Program-made: the position numbers and the translations under genes
The notes under the pieces: generated by a model
Databases searched by the model: none
The model's input: only the letters and a program-made list of their open reading frames with translations
What the model was told of the DNA's origin: nothing
NCBI GenBank assembly: GCA_947176375.1
Contig: CAMWQM010000001.1
Span: 62,001-126,000, forward strand
Source of the DNA: an uncultured Helicobacteraceae bacterium
Lineage (GTDB): Bacteria; Campylobacterota; Campylobacteria; Campylobacterales; Helicobacteraceae
Direction: 5' to 3'
Length of the DNA: 64,000 nucleotides
Shown here: one piece after another, positions 50,270-61,335 of the stretch
How the letters are laid out: every line of letters begins with the position of its first letter
Position numbering within the stretch: the stretch's first letter is position 1

Positions 50270-51241
50270 CTAAAAGCTAATCTCAAACCTTATTGATCCA
50301 TAAGTATGATTTGTACTTTGAGTTTTAAACTCCTTTTGTCTATTCGTAAATAAATAACTTATAGCAAAATTCTTATATCCTATTAATGCACCAATTTCCA
50401 TTTCATAAATCATTCTATTCAGAGAGAGATTACCTTTTACTCCTCTTATTGTATTTCCTTCTAAAAATATATTTCGCCCTACAAATTTATATTTAAGCCC
50501 ACCTAAAAGATAGATTCTAAAACCATCTTCTATCGTATTTGAAACAATCCTATTTCGCACACTAGGAATTGCAAAATCATTATTTAACCCATATCCAATG
50601 CGAAGTTTTATCCCAGCATCAGCATAAATATTTGCATTTCCAAGTGAGAGTAGAAAATTTGGCGATATATCAAAAATATTATCAAAAAGATTCAACCTAT
50701 AAATTATGTTATAGTAAAAATTCATTATAAATTCATTTTTGATTTGATATTTCCAACCTTCTACTTGTCTATTATTTGTGATTTTATGAACACCATTTTG
50801 CACCTGTCTTCCAAGTGCATAAGGACCAACCACTCCTATATCAAAGCCAATTTGTTCTAAAAATTCATCTGCTCTATTTGAAATAGTAATATTTGCATAT
50901 AAATATCCTCCAAATAAAGCATCATCTTTTTTAAGTGGAATCCTATGTTTATCTTCTGGAGTGTAAATTTCTTGATTTAAAGAAACGCTAAAAGATGAAA
51001 GACTTTTATCGTAAAAATGGCTAAAAACTGCTATTTTATTCATAAAACTATCATCAAATTCTTTGCTAGTATAACTTAAATAATGCCCAGCTGTATAATA
51101 TCTATCTGATTTTATAAATGGCTCAAAATATGCATCATTTTCTGTAATTAAACTTAAAATTTGTTTATCTCTTTTTATCAATTCATTAGAAAAAAGTATG
51201 AGTGGAAAAATAAAGAATAAAATATATCTCATTTTTATCAT
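50270..51241 (-). CDS. LpxR-family lipid A 3'-O-deacylase-like outer membrane protein
   Basis: A 12-stranded outer-membrane enzyme family that removes the 3' acyloxyacyl group of lipid A. After a signal peptide (about 1-18, LILFSN) comes the family opening [20 protein letters not shown], which carries the conserved N-D and D-R-Y-Y-T-x-G/A. Then follow [48 protein letters not shown] and [11 protein letters not shown], all matching the LpxR pattern. At 323 residues it is normal, and it ends in aromatic [10 protein letters not shown]. It overlaps ruvC by ATGA. H. pylori uses such an enzyme in lipid A remodelling. Actual activity is inferred. Confidence 0.83.
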   Translation of the reverse strand: MIKMRYILFFIFPLILFSNELIKRDKQILSLITENDAYFEPFIKSDRYYTAGHYLSYTSKEFDDSFMNKIAVFSHFYDKSLSSFSVSLNQEIYTPEDKHRIPLKKDDALFGGYLYANITISNRADEFLEQIGFDIGVVGPYALGRQVQNGVHKITNNRQVEGWKYQIKNEFIMNFYYNIIYRLNLFDNIFDISPNFLLSLGNANIYADAGIKLRIGYGLNNDFAIPSVRNRIVSNTIEDGFRIYLLGGLKYKFVGRNIFLEGNTIRGVKGNLSLNRMIYEMEIGALIGYKNFAISYLFTNRQKEFKTQSTNHTYGSIRFEISF

Positions 51242-51717
51242 TTTAGATTAAATCTCATATGATTATAATGCGTAATTGATATTGCTATTGCATCAGTTAT
51301 ATCAAGTGGCTTAATCTCTTTAGTAATCCCTAAAATTTTTTTTACCATAAATGCAACTTGATTCTTATCTGCTTTACCATTTCCTGTTATAGACTTTTTT
51401 ACTTGAAGCGGTGTATATTCATAAAAATTACCTATTTCTTGGATGATCTTAAAACTAATTGCTCCCCTAAATTGTGCTAATTTAATTACACTCTTCGGAT
51501 TATAAGCATAGAAAATATCTTCTAGTGCAACAGAATCTATTTTAAAATTTTGTAAAATTAGATTTATTCCCTCATTAAACTCACTCATTTGATATTGAAG
51601 TTTAGATTCTCTTATTTTTATAAGTCCAGCCTCAAGGAGTGAGATTTTATTATTATTTGTTTGAATTATTGCATATCCGCAGTTTTTTGTTCCTGGATCA
51701 ATTCCTAAAATATTCAA
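51238..51717 (-). CDS. ruvC: Holliday junction resolvase RuvC
   Basis: Cuts Holliday junctions with RuvAB. Acidic catalytic residues are D7 ([15 protein letters not shown]), E66 ([12 protein letters not shown]), and D139 and D142 ([15 protein letters not shown]). At 159 residues it is standard. The start is TTG at 51717, with AAGGA 5-6 nt upstream. It is divergent from dnaA across the origin region and overlaps the LpxR-like gene. Confidence 0.95.
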   Translation of the reverse strand: MNILGIDPGTKNCGYAIIQTNNNKISLLEAGLIKIRESKLQYQMSEFNEGINLILQNFKIDSVALEDIFYAYNPKSVIKLAQFRGAISFKIIQEIGNFYEYTPLQVKKSITGNGKADKNQVAFMVKKILGITKEIKPLDITDAIAISITHYNHMRFNLK

Positions 51718-51816
51718 CTTTTTCCTTAATTTAAATATAAAAATTCACTTAAAAACTACTATAATTTCACAGCTTATTCACATTAAATTCACATCAAATT
51801 TATATGGAGTTTAGAT
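51718..51816. other. Replication origin part 1 (oriC1), upstream of dnaA
   Basis: The 99-nt ruvC-dnaA gap has a cluster of DnaA-box-like sites on the plus strand: AATTTCACA (51763-51771), TTATTCACA (51774-51782) and AAATTCACA (51785-51793). TTATTCACA differs by one base from E. coli TTATCCACA and by one from the H. pylori consensus TCATTCACA. Origins split around dnaA are known in H. pylori. The assignment is by motif and position. Confidence 0.7.
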
Positions 51817-53151
51817 ATGATTTGGGAAGATATTATACTAGAATTACAAAAAGAATTATCTTTAGATGAATACAATAAATACATTAAAAATATAAAATAT
51901 GATGAAGTAAATTCAAATATAAATTTAATAGTTTTAAAAGTTGATAATGTTTTCCTACTAAATTGGATTAAGAGAAATTATATAAATAAAATTGCCCTAC
52001 TTTTTGAAGATCACACAGAAATAAAACCAGAAATAAAAATTATCCTAAATTCTAAAGAAAAGAAAAAAATTGCACAAAATAAAAATAACATTGATTACAA
52101 AACAATTAAACAAAATAATAAGACTTCCATTCTAAATCCATCATATACATTTGAGAGCTTTGTAGTTGGAGAATCTAATAAATTTGCTTATAATTTGAGT
52201 GAAAAAGTTGCACAAAATCAAGGTAGAATCTATAATCCACTTTTTATCAGTGGCGAAACAGGGCTTGGAAAAACCCATTTACTAAATGCAATAGGAAATT
52301 ATAATATAAATGACAAAAATATAATTTTAATAACAAGCGAGGAATTTCTAAACGATTTTATAAATCATCTTAAAAATAAAAATATGGAGCGATTTAGAGA
52401 AAAATACAGAAATTGTGATTATTTACTAATTGATGATATACAATTTATTAGTGGAAAGCCGCAGATTCAAGAGGAATTTTTCCATACTTTTAACATTCTA
52501 AAAGAAAATAATAAACAAATTGTCCTAACTTCAGATCGACCAATTAAAGAGCTAATAGGAATTGAAGAGAGACTTAAATCAAGATTCCAATCTGGAATTA
52601 TTTCTCAGATTCAACCTCCAGAATTAGAAACAAAAATTGCAATAATTAAGAAAAAATGTGAGTTAGATTTAATTCAAATTAATGACGAAATCATCGAATA
52701 CATCGCATCAAATATAAATAATAATATAAGAACAATTGAGGGAATAATAACTACAATAAATTCTTTCTCTTCAATTATGAATCAAGAAATAACACTAGAA
52801 TTAGCAAAAAACACAATAAATAACTTTAAAAAAACAAATAATGAAAAAATAAATCTAGATGATATTATAAATTTAACAGCAAAAACAATAAATATAAAGC
52901 CAACAGATATAAAAAGTAAAAAAAGAACAAAAAATATTCTATTTGCTAGAAAAATAGTAATCTATCTAGGAAGAAAACTAACAACAAATTCAATGCCAGA
53001 ATTAGCAAACTTTTTAAATATGAAAGACCATAGCAGCGTTAGTAAAGCTATGAAAAAAACACAAGAAGAAATAGAAAATAATCAAGAATTAAAATTAAAA
53101 ATTGAAGAAATAGAAAATAATATCAAAGATTCCAAAAATAATAAAAAATAA
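51817..53151 (+). CDS. dnaA: Chromosomal replication initiator DnaA
   Basis: Binds DnaA boxes and melts the origin. Domain I is at the N-terminus (LQKELSLDEYNKYIKNIKYD). A short Lys/Asn-rich domain II follows. AAA+ domain III has Walker A SGETGLGKTHLLNAIGNY (about 145) and Walker B LLIDDIQFISGK (about 205). Domain IV is a DNA-binding helix-turn-helix with the signature MKDHSSVSKAMKK (about 405). At 444 residues it is normal. GGAG lies 8 nt before the ATG. dnaN and gyrB follow. Confidence 0.97.
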   Translation: MIWEDIILELQKELSLDEYNKYIKNIKYDEVNSNINLIVLKVDNVFLLNWIKRNYINKIALLFEDHTEIKPEIKIILNSKEKKKIAQNKNNIDYKTIKQNNKTSILNPSYTFESFVVGESNKFAYNLSEKVAQNQGRIYNPLFISGETGLGKTHLLNAIGNYNINDKNIILITSEEFLNDFINHLKNKNMERFREKYRNCDYLLIDDIQFISGKPQIQEEFFHTFNILKENNKQIVLTSDRPIKELIGIEERLKSRFQSGIISQIQPPELETKIAIIKKKCELDLIQINDEIIEYIASNINNNIRTIEGIITTINSFSSIMNQEITLELAKNTINNFKKTNNEKINLDDIINLTAKTINIKPTDIKSKKRTKNILFARKIVIYLGRKLTTNSMPELANFLNMKDHSSVSKAMKKTQEEIENNQELKLKIEEIENNIKDSKNNKK

Positions 53152-53286
53152 AGTGAAATTATGTGAAAATTCCAAACGATTTTTTAGAAACAAATTATCT
53201 TTATTTAGTATATTTTCAAAACTTATTCACATAAATCACAGGATATACTAAATAATAAAATAATTATTAAAACAGGGAGTAAAAAT
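53152..53286. other. Replication origin part 2 (oriC2), between dnaA and dnaN
   Basis: A 135-nt gap with TTATTCACA (53223-53231), TGTGAAAAT (53162-53170, a box-like site on the other strand) and a near-box ATAAATCACA (53231-53240). A very A/T-rich run (53249-53272) follows and is a candidate unwinding element. The main box lies in the loop of a 13-bp inverted repeat (53201-53213 with 53243-53255). In H. pylori the second origin half is also downstream of dnaA and next to the unwinding element. Confidence 0.6.
53201..53255. repeat. 13-bp perfect inverted repeat around a DnaA box
   Basis: TTATTTAGTATAT (53201-53213) is the exact reverse complement of ATATACTAAATAA (53243-53255). The 29-nt loop contains TTATTCACA. 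The stem is nearly all A/T. Confidence 0.85.
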
Positions 53287-54381
53287 ATGAAAATAACAAT
53301 AAACAAAAGCACATTAGAATCTATAATTAGTAACTTCCAACCATTTTTAGAAAAGAGAGATTTAAGCCAAATTACATCTCATATTCTAATAGAAACAAAA
53401 GGAAATGAAGTAATATTAAAAGCAACAGATTATGAAATTGGAATAATCGCAAAAATACAAAATGAAAATATAGATAAAGATGAAAAAGTAACAGTAAATG
53501 GAAGAAAGTTTTTAGATTCCCTAAAAAATCTAAAAGATGATAAAATTCAAATAGAAAATAAAGATGATAAAATTCAAATTATTCAAAATAGGACAAAAAT
53601 AACCCTCCATAGTTTTATAGCAGATAATTTTCCGGAATCTCCAAAAGATTATAAAAATTCAAAAATAAATATAGATTCTAAAAATTTAGTAGAATCTCTT
53701 AAAAAACTTCTACCAGTAATAGAAATAAATAATCCAAGAGCAGAATATAGAAATGCTCTAATTGACATAAAAGAATATAAGTTTAGCTTCGTAGCAACAG
53801 ATACAAAAAGACTTGAAGTTATAAGTTTCAATAATCAATCTGTTGATAAAATAAATTTTATGATTCCAAAAAAGGCAATAAGTGAGATTCAAAAATTCTT
53901 TAACGATGAAGCAAATTTATATTTTAGTGAGAATAATATAATAATCGAAAATGATAAATACACATTTTGGACTAGGATTCCAAATGGAAATTTCATAGAT
54001 TATGAAAAAGTAATTCCAAAAGATATAAAACACAAAATAATAATTAATAAAGAAAAAATGATTGAAGCTCTAAAAATTATAAATTCAATTTCAAATCAAG
54101 TAAAATTAATTTTCAATAAAAATAAAATTATTTTCGAATCAATTAGTGATGAAGATAGTAAAGCAATTACAGAAATAGAACTTGATAGTGAATTAAATAA
54201 AGAGTTTATAAATAATATAGGCGAAGATGAAAATATATGCGTAAATTCAAGACATATTTTAGATTTTATCATAAATATAAATTCACAAAATTTTGAATTT
54301 GGAATAAATGAAAATAAAAATTCTGCTTGTATTCTAAAAAGTGATAATTTTATTCTAACAATGATGCCAATTTTAATTTAA
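53287..54381 (+). CDS. dnaN: DNA polymerase III sliding clamp (beta)
   Basis: A ring clamp that tethers the polymerase. It has three beta-clamp domains: LESIISNFQPFLEKRDLSQI opens domain 1, RAEYRNALIDI with FVATDTKRLEV marks domain 2, and the C-terminus ends in TMMPILI, where the peptide-binding P-M-x-I motif is usual. At 364 residues it is normal. AGGGAG lies 8 nt before the ATG. It sits between oriC2 and gyrB. Confidence 0.95.
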   Translation: MKITINKSTLESIISNFQPFLEKRDLSQITSHILIETKGNEVILKATDYEIGIIAKIQNENIDKDEKVTVNGRKFLDSLKNLKDDKIQIENKDDKIQIIQNRTKITLHSFIADNFPESPKDYKNSKINIDSKNLVESLKKLLPVIEINNPRAEYRNALIDIKEYKFSFVATDTKRLEVISFNNQSVDKINFMIPKKAISEIQKFFNDEANLYFSENNIIIENDKYTFWTRIPNGNFIDYEKVIPKDIKHKIIINKEKMIEALKIINSISNQVKLIFNKNKIIFESISDEDSKAITEIELDSELNKEFINNIGEDENICVNSRHILDFIININSQNFEFGINENKNSACILKSDNFILTMMPILI

Positions 54382-54398
54382 TTTTTAAAAAGTGATAA

Positions 54399-56714
<2,316 letters not shown>

Positions 56715-56769
56715 AATATGAAAATTGAAAACAAAAGATTTTTTAATTTATGCTTTATAAGATATTAAT

Positions 56770-56994
56770 ATGGTGGAAATGGATAAAAAGTATAAGCTAG
56801 TTATGTTTGGCTTTGGAATCTTGCTAGAGGATTTAGATGAAGTAGAAACTAGATTTTCTCAAATCCCTTTGCAAAGAGCAAAAGTAGAGGGACTAGAGCA
56901 GTGCTATTTAATCGACCTAAAAACTGCAAAAAAATTTAATATAAAATATAATGATAAAAGATATTTTATAGATTTTGAAAATGATAGTAATTAA
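56770..56994 (+). CDS. Small conserved-looking protein of unknown function
   Basis: A 74-residue soluble protein: KYKLVMFGFGILLEDLDEVE, ending DKRYFIDFENDSN. It alternates hydrophobic and charged residues in an alpha/beta pattern and has no signal or membrane segment. I believe a similar short protein follows gyrB in Helicobacter but cannot confirm a family. The ribosome site is weak; an ATG at codon 4 is possible. It probably lies in the gyrB transcript. The following 118 nt are A/T-rich without a gene. Confidence 0.6.
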   Translation: MVEMDKKYKLVMFGFGILLEDLDEVETRFSQIPLQRAKVEGLEQCYLIDLKTAKKFNIKYNDKRYFIDFENDSN

Positions 56995-57112
56995 AAATAA
57001 ATTTAAAAATTTACAAAATAAATTAGAAAATATTTAAAAATCATATTTATTCTATTATTAGGTGATAAATATTTTATAAATAAAATTTCAAATTTAATGG
57101 AATTTATTAAAG

Positions 57113-57625
57113 GTGAATAAGAAAATTTTAAAAATATCATTTATTATTTTTATTGTTATATTAATCTTTATATTAGTCATATTTTTATTGATTAATAATA
57201 ATCAAAATTCAAAGATTAATGAATATTTATGCAAAAGATAAAAATAATTTAATAATTAAAATAAAAACTTATAATATTTCTCTTGGAAAGAATCCTAAAG
57301 GACATAAAATTAAAGAAGGTGATAGTAAAACACCAGAGGGTAAGTATTTTATAGATTCTAAAAATTCAAAAAGTGGCTATTATATAAATTTAGGAATTTC
57401 ATATCTAAATAAAAATGATAGTTTAAATGCGAGGAATCTAGGTGTATTACCAGGTGGTGATATAAAGTTCACGGAATTACAAATAAATTAAAATTTATGG
57501 AAAATATTGATTTTACTACTATATTTAAAGATTGGACTAATGGTTGTATTGCTGTGAATAATTTTGAGATAAAAGAATTATTTGATATTATTCCAATTGG
57601 CACAAAAATAATTATCAATCCTTAA
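57113..57625 (+). pseudogene. L,D-transpeptidase (YkuD family), broken by two frameshifts
   Basis: An intact version would cross-link or anchor in peptidoglycan, or modify it. Part 1 starts at GTG 57113 with a membrane helix (KISFIIFIVILIFILVIFLL) and stops at 57239. Part 2, in another frame (57219-57490), gives TYNISLGKNPKGHKIKEGDS, then KTPEGKYFIDSKN and LGVLPGGDIK. Part 3, back in the first frame (from about 57467), gives VHGITN, then DWTNGCIAVNNFEIKELFDI and IIINP to the stop at 57623. HG and the W-T-x-GCI block are the YkuD catalytic elements. The second break fits loss of one A in an A-run at 57464-57466. The two shifts cancel, so the total is 170 codons. Confidence 0.8.
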
Positions 57626-57684
57626 AATCCTATTTTATAATAATTAAATAGTTTTTAGAATCTCAATATACTACATAGAAACTA

Positions 57685-58275
57685 TTAAAATATATATGAT
57701 GCTGATAATCCATAATAATTTTGATATTTACCATTTGGTATTTTTATATTATCAACATTAATTTTGAAATTAAAATTATCTAATTTATTCGTAATCAAAT
57801 ATGACAGTCCATATCCAAGAATTGCTCCAGCTAAAACTTGTGCTATTGTATGTTTTTCTGCGGCAACTCTAGAAAATCCAACTAGTGTAGCAAGAATAGT
57901 TGTAGGGACACCAAGCTTTGAACCATATCTTTTCTGTGCGAATCCAGCTGCTGAAAATGCACTTGAAGTGTGCCCAGATGGGAATCCCTCAAAAGAGCCA
58001 TTATTTGGACGCTGTGAAATGCTTGCCAAATTTGGATGTTTTTTTGAGATTCCAACGAAGCTGTATTTTATTGCAAATGTAATTCCAAGTGTACTTCCTG
58101 TGCTAAGTGCAAGATAACCTAATCCCTCGTAATCTTGCGTTGCAAGTGGATAAATAGCGACAATCGCAGGGAGAAACTGAAAAATATCGCCATAAAGTTC
58201 AAAACCATCTTTAAATGATTTTGCATTTGCCACTTCTAATATTGCTAATAAGATTAAGATTCTAAATATTTTCAA
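57685..58275 (-). CDS. PAP2-family membrane-associated phosphatase
   Basis: A periplasmic lipid phosphatase of the PAP2 superfamily. The three catalytic motifs are seen in order: K-to-RP (FAIKYSFVGISKK...ISQRPN), PSGHTSSAFSAAGFA, and GFSRVAAEKHTIAQVLAGAI (SR-x5-H). A signal-like N-terminus (ILILLAILEVANA) and a final aromatic YIF, following a non-membrane C-terminal part, are present. Possible substrates are lipid A phosphates (LpxE/LpxF type), phosphatidylglycerol phosphate or undecaprenyl pyrophosphate; the sequence does not decide. Start: TTG at 58275 has GGAG 6 nt upstream, better than the TTG at 58287. Confidence 0.85.
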   Translation of the reverse strand: MKIFRILILLAILEVANAKSFKDGFELYGDIFQFLPAIVAIYPLATQDYEGLGYLALSTGSTLGITFAIKYSFVGISKKHPNLASISQRPNNGSFEGFPSGHTSSAFSAAGFAQKRYGSKLGVPTTILATLVGFSRVAAEKHTIAQVLAGAILGYGLSYLITNKLDNFNFKINVDNIKIPNGKYQNYYGLSASYIF

Positions 58276-58844
58276 TGAATTCTCCAAATTAGATTACACA
58301 AATCACATAAAATATTTGATTTATTTTATTTAAATCAAAAAAATAGGTATTAAAAAGCTTTTTATAACTTTTATTAAATATAAATTTATATTTACTTTTT
58401 TGTATGAAATTTCTCTAATTTTAATTAAAAATCTTTTTAAAATAAAGGCACAATTATATTCTACTTTACTATATTTTAAAAATCATTTCTTAAAATTTAA
58501 ATACAGAATCTAAAATATCTTTAGATTCTAAATATTGATTGGTATAACAATAATTGTGGGTGTTAGTAATTAAAAGGATTATTAAAGTTATTAGAATCTA
58601 AACTTCCATACCAAAAACTAAAAGAAATAAGAAAAAGTAGATATAGGAGAAATTTCATTTAGTGGATTTCATATATAAAACATTTCTTTCATTTTGCTTG
58701 ATTTGAGATAATTTAAATTGTAGTAAATTTGGCATTTTAAATAAAATACAACAAACATCACTATTTTTATGATAATTTTCTAATTTTTAAGCCATAAATT
58801 TAGAATCTAAATTGCTCACTAGATTCTGCATATTACATTTATTT
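58276..58844. other. Long A/T-rich gap between the PAP2 gene and dnaG
   Basis: About 570 nt without an intact gene. It contains the word hairpin at 58505-58529. A short rightward fragment (58588-58662) reads LLESKLPYQKLKEIRKSRYR RNFI and weakly recalls the C-terminal strands of Helicobacter OMPs; it may be debris. Most of the remainder is uninformative A/T sequence. Confidence 0.5.
58505..58529. repeat. Inverted pair of the AGAATCTAAA word
   Basis: AGAATCTAAA (58505-58514) and TTTAGATTCT (58520-58529): a perfect 10-bp stem with loop ATATC. It lies about 320 nt beyond the dnaG stop. Confidence 0.85.
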
Positions 58845-60491
58845 TTAAACCCTAACCAGAGTCCCATTTTTAAGTATATTTAGTTTTAGTTGAATTTCTT
58901 TTGCAGATTCTAGTTTGGTGGCGTAGTCTAGCGTTTTATCATTTTTTATCATTTTTAATTTATTTGTGTAAATATTTATGATTAATGCCCTTATTTGCTC
59001 TTTGAAATCTTCTGTATTTAGTGATTTTATGGTTGGATTTATTAAGATTCCAAGCAAATTAGGGTGGCTAAAATCACCATTAAGCAAATGTTTAAAATTC
59101 TCTTGATTGTGACTAAAAGCATTTATATTTAGGTATTCTAAAGCTATTTCTAGCAGGGAATTATCCTCCAAAATCGATTTTATTATTATCTCTTCGGCGA
59201 TTTTAAAGCTATTTTGATGGCTCTCTTTTTGATTTATGAGATCTTCTTGCTTGTCCTTATTTTTTCTAATTTTTATTAAATATGGCGAAATTTGCAATTT
59301 GTTTGCTATGAAATTTCTATATTCATCTTGAAAAATTGGCGATAGATTCTTAAAAAATTCTAGCACTTCTTTTAGTGCTTTTTCCTTTTGCAATGGGATG
59401 TTTATATTATATTTATTTGTAATGTGATTTAGGGCAAATTCGATAAATGGAATCGGAGTATTTAGCAAATCCATTAGAAGTGCTATTTTATTTTCTTTGA
59501 CAATATCTGCTGGGTCTTTATTATCCTTAAAAATCACCACTCCACCACTTTTGTGTGCTAGTAAAATTGAAGCACGAAATGCCGCTTCAATTCCTGCCCT
59601 GTCCCCATCATAGCATAGTAGAATTTCACTTTCACCTTTTGATAATAGTGGTAAATGCTCTTTTGTAAGGGCAGTTCCTAGTGTGGCTACGCAGTTATTA
59701 AAGCCTGCTTGAGACATTATAATCGTATCGATATAACCTTCTGTGATAATTATTTTTTTCTCTCTAAAAATACTTTCTTTTGCTAGATTGTAGCCATAAA
59801 GTAGACTAGATTTGTTAAAAATCTTGCTTTGCTGTGAATTGATATATTTTGCAATATTTCCACTTAAGATTCTACCTCCAAAGCCCACGACTTTGCCATT
59901 TGGCGAATAGATGGGAAACATTATCCTTGAGTTGAATTTCGCATAATACCCTCTTTCATTTTTGCCAATTATCCCAATCTCAAGCAATTTATCAAAAGGT
60001 AGATTCTCTTTATTTAAAAATTGTATAAACTCATAGCTCTCACCACTCCATCCTAGGCTAAATTTCTCAATTGATGAGGATAAAATCCCCCTTTTTTCTA
60101 AATAATCCAATATATTTTTAGAAGAATTTAACTTGTTTTGGTAATATTTTGTGATTTTTTCTAATAAATCATTTATGCTTTTATCTTGTTTATCATTTTT
60201 GCTATAAGTTAGCGTGAAATTATACATATATGCTAGTTTTTCGATGGCTCCGGCGTAGTCTATATGCTCTTTTTCCATTATGAAAGTTATACTATCTCCA
60301 CCAACTCCACAGCCAAAACACTTAAAATATCCTTTTTGTGGACTAACTACAAAGCTAGGAGTTTTTTCATTATGAAATGGGCAACAAGCTGTGTAATTTA
60401 CCCCAGCCCTTTTAAGCTCGATATAACTGCTTACAACCTCATAAATATCAACAATTTGTTTTAATCTTTCTATTGAATCTTTTTCAATCAT
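58845..60491 (-). CDS. dnaG: DNA primase
   Basis: Makes RNA primers for replication. The CHC2 zinc finger uses C37, H40, C58 and C61 (ACCPFHNEKTPSF...YFKCFGC). The Toprim core has IITEGYIDTIIMSQAG and ILLCYDGDRAGIEAAFRA, preceded by GRIMFPIY-type RIMFPIYSPNGKVVGFGGRI. The C-terminal helicase-binding part is helical and poorly conserved. At 548 residues it is normal for the phylum. It is leftward, 121 nt after cysE. Its ribosome site is weak. Confidence 0.96.
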   Translation of the reverse strand: MIEKDSIERLKQIVDIYEVVSSYIELKRAGVNYTACCPFHNEKTPSFVVSPQKGYFKCFGCGVGGDSITFIMEKEHIDYAGAIEKLAYMYNFTLTYSKNDKQDKSINDLLEKITKYYQNKLNSSKNILDYLEKRGILSSSIEKFSLGWSGESYEFIQFLNKENLPFDKLLEIGIIGKNERGYYAKFNSRIMFPIYSPNGKVVGFGGRILSGNIAKYINSQQSKIFNKSSLLYGYNLAKESIFREKKIIITEGYIDTIIMSQAGFNNCVATLGTALTKEHLPLLSKGESEILLCYDGDRAGIEAAFRASILLAHKSGGVVIFKDNKDPADIVKENKIALLMDLLNTPIPFIEFALNHITNKYNINIPLQKEKALKEVLEFFKNLSPIFQDEYRNFIANKLQISPYLIKIRKNKDKQEDLINQKESHQNSFKIAEEIIIKSILEDNSLLEIALEYLNINAFSHNQENFKHLLNGDFSHPNLLGILINPTIKSLNTEDFKEQIRALIINIYTNKLKMIKNDKTLDYATKLESAKEIQLKLNILKNGTLVRV

Positions 60492-60612
60492 CTTTTAGTC
60501 TGCACCTTTGCTTACACTTTATGAAAATCTCTCACTTGCATAAAGCTCTGTCCTTCCAAAATTTATATGTTAAAAATTAACTTAGTTCACATCGCCTAAA
60601 CCACCACATTTG

Positions 60613-61308
60613 CTATTCTTTTATAGTTTTTATAAAGCTATCATAGAGGACATCTAGCTCTTTAAGTTCTTTTTTGCAATCTTCTTTCAATTTGGATTCT
60701 ATAATTTCTAGTTTTTTTATAATGTAGTTGAACATTTGCGCCTCGATATCTGGAATCTTATTTATCGCACTAGATTCTTTGATTCTGCCTTTTTGTATAA
60801 CTTTTGCTGGAATCCCAATAGCTGTGGAATTATCAGGCACATCTTTTATCACAACAGAATTTGCACCAATCTTTGCATTCTCCCCGATAGTAATATTTCC
60901 TAGTATTTTTGCTCCTGCACCAATTACAACTCCACTTAAAATTGTGGGGTGTCGCTTGACTTTATCAAGGCTAACTCCACCTAGTGTAACGCCCTGATAG
61001 ATTGTAATATCATCTTTTAAAATGGCAGTCTCACCAATCACAACGCCAATTCCGTGGTCGATAAAAACTCTTCTACCAATGATACAAGCTGGATGAATAT
61101 CAATATTTGTGATAAACTGCGTAAAGCCCATTAGAATCCTAGATAAAATCTTGAAATTTTTAGAGTAGAGTTTATGGGCGATTCGATAATGCACGATTGC
61201 AATAAGTCCAGGATAGTTAAAGAATAGCTCTATTTTTGAGCCTATAGCTGGGTCTTTTTTCTTAATGATGCTAAAATCTTCTTTTATGATATTAAAAAGT
61301 GAAGCCAA
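60613..61308 (-). CDS. cysE: Serine O-acetyltransferase
   Basis: Makes O-acetylserine, the acceptor for sulfide in cysteine synthesis. A helical N-terminal part is followed by a left-handed beta-helix: DIHPACIIGRRVFIDHGIGV, ETAILKDDITIYQGVTLGGV, HPTILSGVVIGAGAKILGNI. Catalytic Asp/His are in FIDHG and the active loop KRHPTI. At 231 residues it is the short bacterial form. The start is TTG at 61308, with AAGGA about 8 nt upstream. It follows speA by 27 nt, so probably one operon. Confidence 0.94.
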   Translation of the reverse strand: MASLFNIIKEDFSIIKKKDPAIGSKIELFFNYPGLIAIVHYRIAHKLYSKNFKILSRILMGFTQFITNIDIHPACIIGRRVFIDHGIGVVIGETAILKDDITIYQGVTLGGVSLDKVKRHPTILSGVVIGAGAKILGNITIGENAKIGANSVVIKDVPDNSTAIGIPAKVIQKGRIKESSAINKIPDIEAQMFNYIIKKLEIIESKLKEDCKKELKELDVLYDSFIKTIKE

Positions 61309-61335
61309 ATAATTTTCCTTTAAATTACCAATTTA

